The notes beneath the pieces are model-generated. The model saw only the letters and a list, made by a program, of their open reading frames with translations. It was not told the DNA's origin and ran no database searches. This document shows, one piece after another, positions 13,616 to 19,949 of a stretch of 24,299 nucleotides of DNA. Within the stretch, counting starts at the first letter, position 1. Every line of letters begins with the position of its first letter. Source of the stretch: CAG-557 sp045540315 (GTDB lineage: Bacteria > Bacillota > Clostridia > Oscillospirales > Acutalibacteraceae); assembly GCA_045540315.1 (NCBI GenBank), contig JAZQHA010000068.1:1-24299 (forward strand). Direction: 5' to 3'. The position numbers and the translations under genes are program-made.

Positions 13616-14062
13616 TCAAGCTATAAGGCTTGACAGAACCTGCATCATCTCATCGGGGTGGAAGGCTTCGCCGCCCCAATTATCGCGGTTAGGTTTTTCG
13701 TCATCGAACAGGATGCCCTCACCGCACACGTCCCATTTGTTACGACCATAAGCAACGATGTTAACAGCGTCCCACTTGACGGAGTTTAGATGCTTGCGGA
13801 GCCACCACAGCTTGGCCGCGGTCACAGCTTCATCATATTCGGGAGTGCTGGATTTGCTCAGCCAGCTAATGATGCCGATTTTGTAACCAGCTCGCTGGAG
13901 CTTGTTCAGCTTGCGCGCCAGCGTGTTCATGTTAACCAGCGGAGCAGCCAGCTTATAGGGAGCGGGATCAGAGGCAATCAGCATGTCCAACCAACCCTCT
14001 ACGCCGTAAAGATTGGCAATAGTACCGTCAAGATCGAACCAGATGTGCTTGCTATCCTTCAT
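13616..14062 (-). CDS. HAD-superfamily phosphatase-like protein
   Basis: 148 aa with haloacid dehalogenase motifs. DLDGT near residues 10-14 holds the nucleophile and acid/base Asp, GIISW near 61-65 is motif II-like, and ILFDDEKPN near 117-125 is the motif IV acidic pair. The short cap and length resemble phage 5'-nucleotidase-like HAD proteins. A nucleotide or small phosphate substrate is likely but not shown. GC-rich relative to the array. Promoter -35 14118-14123, -10 14095-14100. The TGA stop is in the stem of GTTCTGTCAAG/CTTGACAGAAC. Confidence 0.8.
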   Translation of the reverse strand: MKDSKHIWFDLDGTIANLYGVEGWLDMLIASDPAPYKLAAPLVNMNTLARKLNKLQRAGYKIGIISWLSKSSTPEYDEAVTAAKLWWLRKHLNSVKWDAVNIVAYGRNKWDVCGEGILFDDEKPNRDNWGGEAFHPDEMMQVLSSLIA

Positions 14063-14185
14063 TTTTGTTTACTTCCTTTCCTCTTTCTGATACTATTATA
14101 CACCTGATACCGCCGAAAGTCAAGTTAAGAATATGTTAACTTTCGGGCCGGCTAATTATTTAACAAGAACTTAATTTTGAAATGA

Positions 14186-14253
14186 TTGCAAATTTAATAT
14201 TAGAATGGTATAATAAATAAAAAACGGTCAAGTTAGTTATAACTAACTTGGCC
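14186..14253 (+). promoter_or_regulatory. Promoter followed directly by a terminator/dyad ('empty' cassette)
   Basis: TTGCAA (14186-14191) and TATAAT (14209-14214), 17 bp apart, are followed within 15 bases by a 12-bp hairpin built on the AGTTAGT-TATA-ACTAACT dyad (14226-14253). On the minus strand the hairpin is followed by GTTTTTTATTT, so it may be a terminator in that direction. No ORF lies between. Confidence 0.5.
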
Positions 14254-14327
14254 AGGATTTTATTAACACAAGCGTAACATTAATGTCCGGCTTAAAAATT
14301 AACATTTTTATAATAAATGAAATTGGG

Positions 14328-14459
14328 TTAAGAATTTTTCTTAACCCAATTCTCCGCGCCCTTGCGGGTTTTGAAAACCTTTACGAGGGTTTCGCCATAG
14401 GCGGTTATGCGGTAAACCATGAACTCGGTAGCGGAAAACTCAAAGATTTTGTACGTCAT
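14328..14459 (-). CDS. Small hypothetical protein
   Basis: 43 aa, MTYKIFEFSATEFMVYRITA... ending KTRKGAENWVKKNS. No family recognised. Promoter TTGACA (14517-14522), TATAAT (14494-14499); AAAGAGG before ATG. The stop TAA is part of the AATTGGGTTAAG/CTTAACCCAATT terminator stem. The promoter lies inside the 3' end of the upstream 14478 gene. Confidence 0.65.
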   Translation of the reverse strand: MTYKIFEFSATEFMVYRITAYGETLVKVFKTRKGAENWVKKNS

Positions 14460-14477
14460 TTTGATTACCTCTTTCTC

Positions 14478-14756
14478 TCATTTCGTTGTACTTATTATAT
14501 CACAGAACCCGGAATCTGTCAATATCTTTTGTGTTAAGAGTTTGGACTTAGCAGACGCAAGCCAAACATCCTCATAGTCCATGTCCAGCCGAGCGGCCAC
14601 GGTCTTGCAGGCTTCAAACAGATAGACGTCCTGCTCGTGCTCGTCTAGCGCGTTCCATTCAGTGCCCTCGTCGGCCAGAGTGTTATCTACCAGAGCATCC
14701 ACCATGCGCTCCACTTCACGACGGGTTTCCGCGTTCATCTCGTACAGGTTCATCAT
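14478..14756 (-). CDS. Hypothetical acidic protein reading into next promoter
   Basis: 92 aa, helical and acidic for residues 1-70, GC-rich. The last about 20 codons cross the next gene's TTAACAC box, -35 and -10, and the TGA lies 3' of the -10. No linker or terminator is present. This looks like a deletion that fused the 3' end of the gene to the next promoter, or an older stop was lost. AAAGGGAGG precedes ATGATG. Promoter -35 14810-14815, -10 14787-14792 (CTATTGAC subclass). Confidence 0.65.
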   Translation of the reverse strand: MMNLYEMNAETRREVERMVDALVDNTLADEGTEWNALDEHEQDVYLFEACKTVAARLDMDYEDVWLASAKSKLLTQKILTDSGFCDIISTTK

Positions 14757-14944
14757 TGTTGTTTCCTCCCTTTCTTTGATGTACTAATTATATCATATCG
14801 TTTTAGGAAAGTCAATAGGTTTAATGTAAACATTAGATTAAATTGCGGGCCGGTCTCAAATTTAATATATATTTTACATATTAAAGTATTGACAAACATA
14901 ATTTTATATGCTATAATATAGACAAGAAGAAAGGAGAGGATAAC

Positions 14945-15097
14945 ATGAAGTTGTACGAAGTTAAGTGGTTTAATTACAAAGAACCTTTGACTGGTAACGA
15001 AGAAGTTTATACTTCTATTGTCACCGAAGAAGAGTATCAGAAAATGCGTGCAAATTCGAAAATCGCTTTTACTAACATTAAATTAGCTGGGACTTAA
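14945..15097 (+). CDS. Small hypothetical protein
   Basis: 50 aa, MKLYEVKWFNYKEPLTGNEE... No family recognised. Promoter TTGACA (14889-14894), TATAAT (14912-14917); GAAAGGAGAGGATAAC before the ATG. Stop TAA in the loop of CTGGGAC/GTCCCAG with a T-run, a good terminator. Divergent from the 14478 gene, with one GC core (14844-14853) between. Confidence 0.7.
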   Translation: MKLYEVKWFNYKEPLTGNEEVYTSIVTEEEYQKMRANSKIAFTNIKLAGT

Positions 15098-15188
15098 CAG
15101 TCCCAGTTTTTATTATCTATTAATTAGTTAGTTGTAACTAACTGGCTGCCCGGGTCTAAATTTAACATGATAATAACAAAGGGTTCGA

Positions 15189-15410
15189 TTAGAAATCGAA
15201 CCCGAAGAAATCTTCCGCCATGGTGGCGTTGTAGAGATCGTAATACTTCTTCATCATGGCGTAGGTTTCGCCGTTCTCGTTCATCTTGTACAGTTCGATG
15301 GTGGCGACGTCCTCAAGCCCCCACTCGCGGCCTGCCTTTTCAAGCAGTTCCTTTTTATTGAGCATTTCGTCGATAACGATTTCACGGGCGATACCATGCA
15401 GATTCTTCAT
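15189..15410 (-). CDS. Hypothetical protein
   Basis: 73 aa, helical, slightly acidic, ending DFFGFDF. No family recognised. Promoter -35 15468-15473, -10 15445-15450 of the CTATTGAC subclass. AAAGAGG ribosome binding site. The stop lies in the loop of GGGTTCGATT/AATCGAACCC. Confidence 0.7.
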   Translation of the reverse strand: MKNLHGIAREIVIDEMLNKKELLEKAGREWGLEDVATIELYKMNENGETYAMMKKYYDLYNATMAEDFFGFDF

Positions 15411-15555
15411 TTTGATTACCTCTCTTTTCTCTCTTTCTGTATATATTATACATCATAGAATAGCAAATGTCAATAGATTTTAGGCAATTTAACATAGAAT
15501 TAACACGCGCGGGCCGGGTAAATTTTTAACTTCAAATTAACATAAATAAAGGGAT

Positions 15556-15705
15556 TCATTCAAAAATGAATCCTGTCATCATTTCATTGAATTCTGAAAA
15601 TGAAATCTCATTATTGGGATTAGCCGCATTATAATCCCACCACATGTAAATTTGTTCCTGATTGGTCAAATCTTCCCATGTTTGAAAAGTATTGTGCTTT
15701 GTCAT
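15556..15705 (-). CDS. Small acidic protein
   Basis: 49 aa starting MTKHNTFQTWED, with GAAAGGAAATCC upstream; the longer frame to 15768 crosses the promoter. Contains YMWWDYNAANPNNEISFSEF; no family recognised. The TGA stop is in the stem of the GGATTCATT/AATGAATCC terminator. Confidence 0.65.
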   Translation of the reverse strand: MTKHNTFQTWEDLTNQEQIYMWWDYNAANPNNEISFSEFNEMMTGFIFE

Positions 15706-15842
15706 TTTAGGATTTCCTTTCTCGTTTGTTTTTGTAATTATTATATCACTAATGAAATAAAATGTCAAGTGATTTTAGGATAATTAACATATAGTTAACT
15801 TGCGCGCCCGGTCTAGAAATTAAAATAAAATTAACAAAGCGG

Positions 15843-15983
15843 TTACGGGAGATAAATCTCCCGTACCGTCCATTCAACACCAGTGCAATTTGTTCTAAAA
15901 TTGGCCGCGTTCTGTGCCTCTTCGCGCGTGCGATAATAGGAAGAGCCCTGGAAATTGCCGCAATAAATTCGATAAACGATCAT
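15843..15983 (-). CDS. Small hypothetical protein
   Basis: 46 aa, MIVYRIYCGNFQGSSYYRTR followed by EEAQNAANFRTN. The pattern of an aromatic strand then a TR-EEA helix is loosely like the 14328 protein. AAAGGAG precedes the ATG by 11 bases. A promoter of the CTATTGAC subclass lies near 16020-16045. The stop sits at the 3' base of the ACGGGAGAT/ATCTCCCGT terminator. Confidence 0.6.
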   Translation of the reverse strand: MIVYRIYCGNFQGSSYYRTREEAQNAANFRTNCTGVEWTVREIYLP

Positions 15984-16125
15984 AAAATGAAATTCTCCTT
16001 TCGTTTCTTACTGGAATTATTATATCATATTGAAAATGAAATGTCAATAGATTTTGGGATAGTTAATAAATAATTAACGCGCGAGATCGGCCGCGATTTT
16101 AACTTTAAATTAACAAAGTGGTATG

Positions 16126-16311
16126 TTACACATACCACTTCAAAATTTCTTCCAATTCCTTAACTCGTTCTTCTTCGATGAAAAAAGTAATCTCAAAATG
16201 GTTATCATCAATACAATGATAAGAATACTCGTGAAAGTCCGCGTCGAATAATTCGTCAAACATCGTTTCGTTGGAAGAATTAAGTTCAATAATGTAGCAT
16301 TTGTTAATCAT
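16126..16311 (-). CDS. Hypothetical acidic protein
   Basis: 61 aa, acidic, alternating strand/helix pattern, ending ERVKELEEILKWYV. No family recognised. A TTAACTTGAC-type promoter lies near 16345-16375. The stop TAA is in the loop of AAGTGGTATG/CATACCACTT, a 10-bp terminator stem. Confidence 0.7.
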   Translation of the reverse strand: MINKCYIIELNSSNETMFDELFDADFHEYSYHCIDDNHFEITFFIEEERVKELEEILKWYV

Positions 16312-16436
16312 TTTTCTTACCTCGCTCTCTTACTTTCTGAATATATTATAACATACGAGATTAAAGAAGTCAAGTTAATTAAATGTTAAATTCTGGGCCG
16401 GCGCGAAATTTAACATAGAAATAACAAAGGTTGGGA

Positions 16437-16712
16437 TTACTCCCAACCTTCCATGTAACTTACATAACGCAGAGTGACAATAGCATCATCATATATTGTT
16501 ATGGTGTTATTATCGTCCATTATCGCGGCGACAATATCGCCAACGGTGTAATCCTCTGCGCCTTCCCAAATCCATTCATTTTCATTGTAATCGACGAGGA
16601 TGAGAACATCATCTTTGATGTCGCTAACTATGAAGGTCTGAGGATAGATTTCTGCGGACGCGCTCACGGTCAGAAGAATAAGCAGGGCGATGATGGTAAA
16701 AAACTTTTTCAT
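16437..16712 (-). CDS. Predicted exported small protein
   Basis: 91 aa with a clear signal peptide (MKKFFTIIALLILLTVSASA, cleavage expected after ASA). The mature domain reads VLILVDYNENEWIWEGAEDY, VGDIVAAIMDDNNT, IYDDAIVTLRYV. I associate this strand-rich pattern with short proteins common in phages and plasmids of Clostridia; function unknown. The stop is in the loop of GGTTGGGA/TCCCAACC. Promoter spacing is irregular: TATAAT-like near 16745, but the usual TTAACTTGAC is eroded. Confidence 0.7.
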   Translation of the reverse strand: MKKFFTIIALLILLTVSASAEIYPQTFIVSDIKDDVLILVDYNENEWIWEGAEDYTVGDIVAAIMDDNNTITIYDDAIVTLRYVSYMEGWE

Positions 16713-16783
16713 AGTGATTAGCTCCTTTTCTTTGATGTAATTATCATATCATGTTCACGCGAAGTTGTTAAATAAAAACTGTG

Positions 16784-16960
16784 TTAAAGTAAGCCAAAGA
16801 GTTTCGCTGGAATGGGTGAAAGCATCATCATGCTAAGGAAAACAATCATGCGCCAATTTACTTTGAAGCAATCATTTTCATCGACATCATCGGTGTGAGC
16901 AATGCCAAAGAAACAGAATAGACAAGCGACTAATACATAAGGTATCATCAAAAATTTCAT
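16784..16960 (-). CDS. Two-span membrane protein, paralog of 17596
   Basis: 58 aa starting MKFLMIPYVLVACLF; type-two leader CAGAAAGTGAGGGAAATAAA. Two hydrophobic segments flank a DDVDENDCFKVNWRM loop. The same layout and KVNWRM signature occur in the 17596 protein. A TTAACTTGACG promoter lies near 16985-17015. The gene stops close to GTTAAA boxes without a hairpin terminator. Function unknown. Confidence 0.7.
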   Translation of the reverse strand: MKFLMIPYVLVACLFCFFGIAHTDDVDENDCFKVNWRMIVFLSMMMLSPIPAKLFGLL

Positions 16961-17061
16961 TTTATTTCCCTCACTTTCTGAATATATTATAGCATATAGA
17001 GTATAAATCGTCAAGTTAAGTTATTGTTAATTCGCGACCCGGCCCAAAAATTAACGCAGAC

Positions 17062-17298
17062 TTAACGTCTGCGCCCTTGGTTGCAACGTTCGTATGCGCT
17101 CATTTTCCTATACTCTAAAAATTCTGCTTCGGTGATTTCGATACCATAGGCAACGATTTTACTATGCTTAACGCTGGGTATTTTCTGCGCGATTTTGCAA
17201 GCATGAATTATGTTTTTTGCCGCGATTGCAAACTTTATGTCAGTGCCCTTCCCACAACCCGAGTGCCCGCGGTGGCAAGTAATCATGTAGAACTTCAT
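17062..17298 (-). CDS. Small basic protein
   Basis: 78 aa starting MKFYMITCHRGHSGCGKG; GGGAG lies 8 bases upstream, favouring it over the ATG at 17316. Basic, His/Cys-rich N-terminus, ending in NQGRRR. No family recognised. The stop is in the loop of GCAGAC/GTCTGC. A TTAACTTGACA promoter lies near 17325-17355. Confidence 0.7.
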   Translation of the reverse strand: MKFYMITCHRGHSGCGKGTDIKFAIAAKNIIHACKIAQKIPSVKHSKIVAYGIEITEAEFLEYRKMSAYERCNQGRRR

Positions 17299-17368
17299 TT
17301 GAATTACTCCCTTCATTTTTTGTACTTATTATAACAGATTAGTTGATGGTTGTCAAGTTAAGATTATG

Positions 17369-17458
17369 TTAATCAATCGGAATACCATTAACTTCACAAA
17401 GAACAAGGATTGCAATACCTATGAGAACGATTACCCACCATATTTTCCATTCATTCAT
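17369..17458 (-). CDS. 29-residue membrane microprotein
   Basis: MNEWKIWWVIVLIGIAILVL followed by CEVNGIPID: one hydrophobic helix. A complete front end supports it: a TATTGAC-type promoter near 17480-17515 and the type-two leader CAGAAAGTGAGGGAAACGAA before the ATG. The stop TAA lies in the GATTAACAT box of the next promoter. Confidence 0.6.
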   Translation of the reverse strand: MNEWKIWWVIVLIGIAILVLCEVNGIPID

Positions 17459-17595
17459 TTCGTTTCCCTCACTTTCTGATACTATTATACATTATAGACG
17501 CGCGAATGTCAATAGATCTTATGTAAATGTTAGGTTAAATTCGCGGCCGGCCAAAAGCTTAATGGCGGCTTAACAGCCGCCGTTTTATTTGTGTT

Positions 17596-17772
17596 TTAGA
17601 GAAGGCCACAGAAGTGAGCCACAACAGGGGTCAGAAGAAACATTCCGAACATTACCAGCATACGCCAATTCACTTTGTAGCAGCCGTTCTTGTCAGTATC
17701 ATTCGCATGCATTCCGCCAAAGATTCCAAACAGCCCCATGATGATTACCCAAACAACCAGCAAAAACTTCAT
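17596..17772 (-). CDS. Two-span membrane protein, paralog of 16784
   Basis: 58 aa starting MKFLLVVWVIIMGLF. Same length, topology, acidic loop (NDTDKNGCYKVNWRM) and C-terminal GLL as the 16784 protein. Leader TAGAAAGAGAGGGAATAGAA. A separate GGCGGCT/AGCCGCC terminator lies after the stop, then the GCGGCCGGCC core (17541-17552). Confidence 0.7.
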   Translation of the reverse strand: MKFLLVVWVIIMGLFGIFGGMHANDTDKNGCYKVNWRMLVMFGMFLLTPVVAHFCGLL

Positions 17773-17873
17773 TTCTATTCCCTCTCTTTCTATATCCATT
17801 ATACCATATTGTAGCTTGCTTGTCAAGTTAAGTTTCTGTTAACTTCCGGCCCGGTCGCCGGACACCTTCGCCC

Positions 17874-18341
17874 TTAGGCGTTGGTGTCCAGCCAGGCCAG
17901 CATCTTGGCGCTCGTGGTGGCGAACCGGATGACTCCGCGCTCGTTCAGCTTGGCGAACTTCCGGATGAACCGCTCGAAGGTCTTGGCGTTCATCTTGTAG
18001 ATGGTAGCCAGCTCGTCGACCATGGTCACGTACCAGAACTCGGAGCTTGCGACCTGCTCGAAGTAGGCCCGGACGCTGCTCTCGAAGTCGTCGGCCAGCT
18101 TGCAGTTGGTCAGGCTCGCCTTGGAGCTTTTCACGCTCGCATGGAACTCTGGCACGTCGGAGCCCTCGTTGAAGCGGGTGTTGGCATCCTTGCCAGCGTC
18201 CAGCCCGTGCATGGCCTTCGCGACAGCTTCCATGAACTCGCCAGCGTTCAGCCAGTTCTTGCCCCCGTTGATGCTATACTTTGCGCCCTTGCGCGCCGCG
18301 TCGTAGATATAGCTCAGATTGACTTTGCCCATAACCTTCAT
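17874..18341 (-). CDS. GC-rich hypothetical protein
   Basis: 155 aa, MKVMGKVNLSYIYDAARKGA... Helical in the second half (FESSVRAYFEQV, KTFERFIRKFAKLN); no family recognised. Markedly GC-rich (third positions mostly G/C), unlike the flanking AT-rich DNA, so probably a recent arrival. AGGAGG precedes the ATG. Only a TATACT -10 is clear upstream, without a good -35, unlike the rest of the array; three TTGTRCA dyads lie further upstream. The stop is in the loop of a GGACACC/GGTGTCC hairpin. Confidence 0.75.
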   Translation of the reverse strand: MKVMGKVNLSYIYDAARKGAKYSINGGKNWLNAGEFMEAVAKAMHGLDAGKDANTRFNEGSDVPEFHASVKSSKASLTNCKLADDFESSVRAYFEQVASSEFWYVTMVDELATIYKMNAKTFERFIRKFAKLNERGVIRFATTSAKMLAWLDTNA

Positions 18342-18436
18342 TGTCTTGACCTCCTGTGTTTCATTTTCTGAATACAGTATAGCACATGGAATTGTTAAAA
18401 ACCAGCATGTTTGTGTTTAGAGTTGGTAAACTTTTA

Positions 18437-18525
18437 TGTGCATACTGTACAAATATCATGCGTTATTCTATACAGATTGCACAAAGTATTATATTCATGT
18501 AAAGACAAGTGTACAATATGCACAA
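18437..18525. repeat. TTGTRCA-N3-TGYACAA dyad pair
   Basis: TGTGCA-TAC-TGTACAA (18437-18452) and TGTACA-ATA-TGCACAA (18510-18525) are imperfect dyads. The first matches 16 bases of the site inside the 2003 gene (2060-2076). A half-copy, TTGTGCA-GAT-TGCC, lies near 18530. They look like dimeric repressor operators upstream of the 17874 gene. Confidence 0.5.
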
Positions 18526-18689
18526 TCAATTTGTGCAGATTGCCAGTATTATTAACATCGTGTTAAATTGTGCGGCCGCGTGTTAAATTTTATCACTGTT
18601 TTCATTGTATTTTCGTTAATTGGTCAATAGTCAAAGATAGTCAAACACGCCGTTAGTGGCTTAACGAAAACTTAACAAAGTTTTCGTTA

Positions 18690-18791
18690 GTTAGTTTAAA
18701 CTAACCATTTAGTTAGTTAGTCTAAACTAACTCAATTAGTTTAAACTAATTTGATTAGTTTAGACTAACAAAAGTTAGTTATAACTAACTT
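18690..18791. repeat. Array of five AGTTAGT-type dyads
   Basis: Dyads at 18690-18705 (perfect GTTAGTTT/AAACTAAC), 18715-18732, 18735-18750 (perfect), 18755-18768 and 18772-18791 have centres 26, 19, 19 and 20 bp apart. Single copies occur at about 1788 and 1811, and at 5559-5576, 10479-10496, 13036-13053, 14231-14248 and 15126-15143. The arms are constant while the 4-bp centre varies, as expected for a DNA operator. Confidence 0.75.
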
Positions 18792-18896
18792 CATCACTTT
18801 AGCATAGTAAATTGTAAGGTAATAACCTTACCTAACTACTCAAAAGTCAAAGGTCAAAGATAGTCAAATTTTACGCTCGCTTTAGTCTGGTAAAGT

Positions 18897-18959
18897 GTAT
18901 ACGTGTTAGTATGTTACCATAGTAAAGTACTATGCATTTTACTATGGTAATACGTATAC
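18897..18959. repeat. Nested inverted repeat (possible cruciform)
   Basis: Outer arms GTATACGT (18897-18904) and ACGTATAC (18952-18959) enclose inner 13-bp arms TTACCATAGTAAA (18914-18926) and TTTACTATGGTAA (18938-18950). A direct repeat TGTTAGTAT occurs inside the left part and just right of the outer arm. Confidence 0.75.
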
Positions 18960-19346
18960 ATGTTAGTATAGTAAAGTGCCGCCTGCGGTTAGGTTAGGTA
19001 ATTATCTAACTAACGCCGCGCTTAATATATCCATAACGTTTTGTGCAATTTGTCAAATAGGTCGCCTATAATCGTTTAAAAATTTGGTAATCAATCCGTT
19101 ACGGATTGATCTTCAATTTGGAATTGCCTTAAAACGGCGCATTTTTTGCATTAAATCCTGCAATTTTTCGCGCGAATGTTAATTGTTTAATCGTTTCTTT
19201 ACAAAAAGTGCCTCCGAAAACGTTTTCGTGGCTGATTTTTGCGATTGTTAACGAATTTTTTCCTGCATTTTGTGCAACTTTTTGTGCTGAATTTGCAGGG
19301 GAATTTGTGTAAATTTGGTGTTAACAATCTATCTATTAAGTAGGTT

Positions 19347-19373
19347 TTAGCACTCATTAGATAAGAGTGCTAA
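19347..19373. promoter_or_regulatory. CIRCE element (HrcA operator), perfect match
   Basis: TTAGCACTC-N9-GAGTGCTAA is an exact match to the CIRCE consensus bound by the heat-shock repressor HrcA in many bacteria including Bacillota. It lies about 35 bp upstream of the -35 of the 19470 gene. No heat-shock gene is in the window. Confidence 0.85.
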
Positions 19374-19469
19374 CAAATGTTAAATAAATATTAAATCGCA
19401 AAACCCCTTGCAATTTGCCGGTTTATCTGCTATAATAGTATTAAAGTTAATGAATGTGAGGTGCTTGAA

Positions 19470-19949
19470 ATGTTGAACGCAATGCAGAACGCCTATTGTG
19501 AAGAAATGGTTAACTTCTATGGCCGGACTTCCTTCACTCATGAGTATTTGTTTGGATGGCTTGACGGTGACAAGATTATGGCCACATTCATTGAATGGTC
19601 GAATTTTTCCCGACTGTTACTCAAGAATGATAAAGCGGCAACGTCAAAAGGTGGCATGCTAAAAATTCGTGTTCGTGCTGATTCTAAAGCGCGTGCAATC
19701 CTCAAAAAAACCGCTTTCATCATTGGAAACATTGAAGAATTGGCAAGCGATAAAAAGCATAACAAGGGTGAAAACTTTGAGAGAATAGTAACTGAAAAAT
19801 TGTGTGGTGAACAATGGCAAAAAGATTCAATTCCCTACTATAAAGCCGGTGACATAGTATACAAGGGTAAAGCAATACAAGTTAAATTTGATGGCGCGGA
19901 ATTAACAAATGCAAGGACTTATGAGAACACAAAAACCCTGTTAGCATAA
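19470..19949 (+). CDS. PD-(D/E)XK nuclease-like protein
   Basis: 159 aa starting MLNAMQNAYCEEM; GAGG lies 8 bases upstream, so ATG 19470 is preferred to GTG 19461. The C-terminal part contains NKGENFERIV (E), then YKAGDIVYKGKAIQVKFDGA. The GD...xQVK arrangement fits a restriction-endonuclease-like core. No experimental counterpart is known to me, so a nuclease role is tentative. Promoter TTGCAA (19408-19413), TATAAT (19431-19436). The stop is in the AACCCTGTTA/TAACAGGGTT terminator stem with a T-run. First rightward gene after the control region, downstream of CIRCE. Confidence 0.6.
   Translation: MLNAMQNAYCEEMVNFYGRTSFTHEYLFGWLDGDKIMATFIEWSNFSRLLLKNDKAATSKGGMLKIRVRADSKARAILKKTAFIIGNIEELASDKKHNKGENFERIVTEKLCGEQWQKDSIPYYKAGDIVYKGKAIQVKFDGAELTNARTYENTKTLLA

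Larger units (their letters stand above)
1978..17854. repeat. Array linker family: TTAAC box pairs around a GC core
   Basis: About 33 GC-rich cores of GGGCCGG/CGGCCGG type lie between cassettes, at 1978, 2327, 2795, 3572, 4056, 4645, 5513, 5552, 6242, 6983, 7683, 8319, 8664, 9263, 9654, 10466, 11367, 11839, 12451, 13054, 13328, 13578, 14144, 14844, 15143, 15505, 15801, 16081, 16394, 17033, 17541 and 17845. On one side is a TTAAC-N6-TTAAC pair (11-bp period) overlapping the terminator tail. On the other is a second pair abutting the next -35. Three linkers (near 8335, 8680, 9277) have the first pair reversed. Confidence 0.85.
18342..19469. other. Large non-coding region between divergent blocks; origin or control-region candidate
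   Basis: No supported gene in 1.1 kb. From left: TTGTRCA dyads (18437-18540), GTCAAA triple repeats at 18622-18645 and 18845-18868, an AACGAAAACTT/AAGTTTTCGTT hairpin (18663-18688), five AGTTAGT-type dyads (18690-18791), a GTAAGGT/ACCTTAC hairpin, a nested inverted repeat (18897-18959), an ATCAATCCG/CGGATTGAT dyad near 19090-19110, GAAAACGTTTTC near 19217, CIRCE (19347-19373) and the promoter of the 19470 gene. Confidence 0.7.

Noticed and set aside
1978..17854. Integron-type attC sites as an explanation of the linkers
   Set aside because: No integron core-site motifs or folded-strand attC arms, each cassette has its own promoter, and no integrase is in the window.
18690..18791. Possible CRISPR array
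   Set aside because: Repeats are short palindromes with spacing under 12 bp between arms of neighbours; no uniform spacers and no cas genes.
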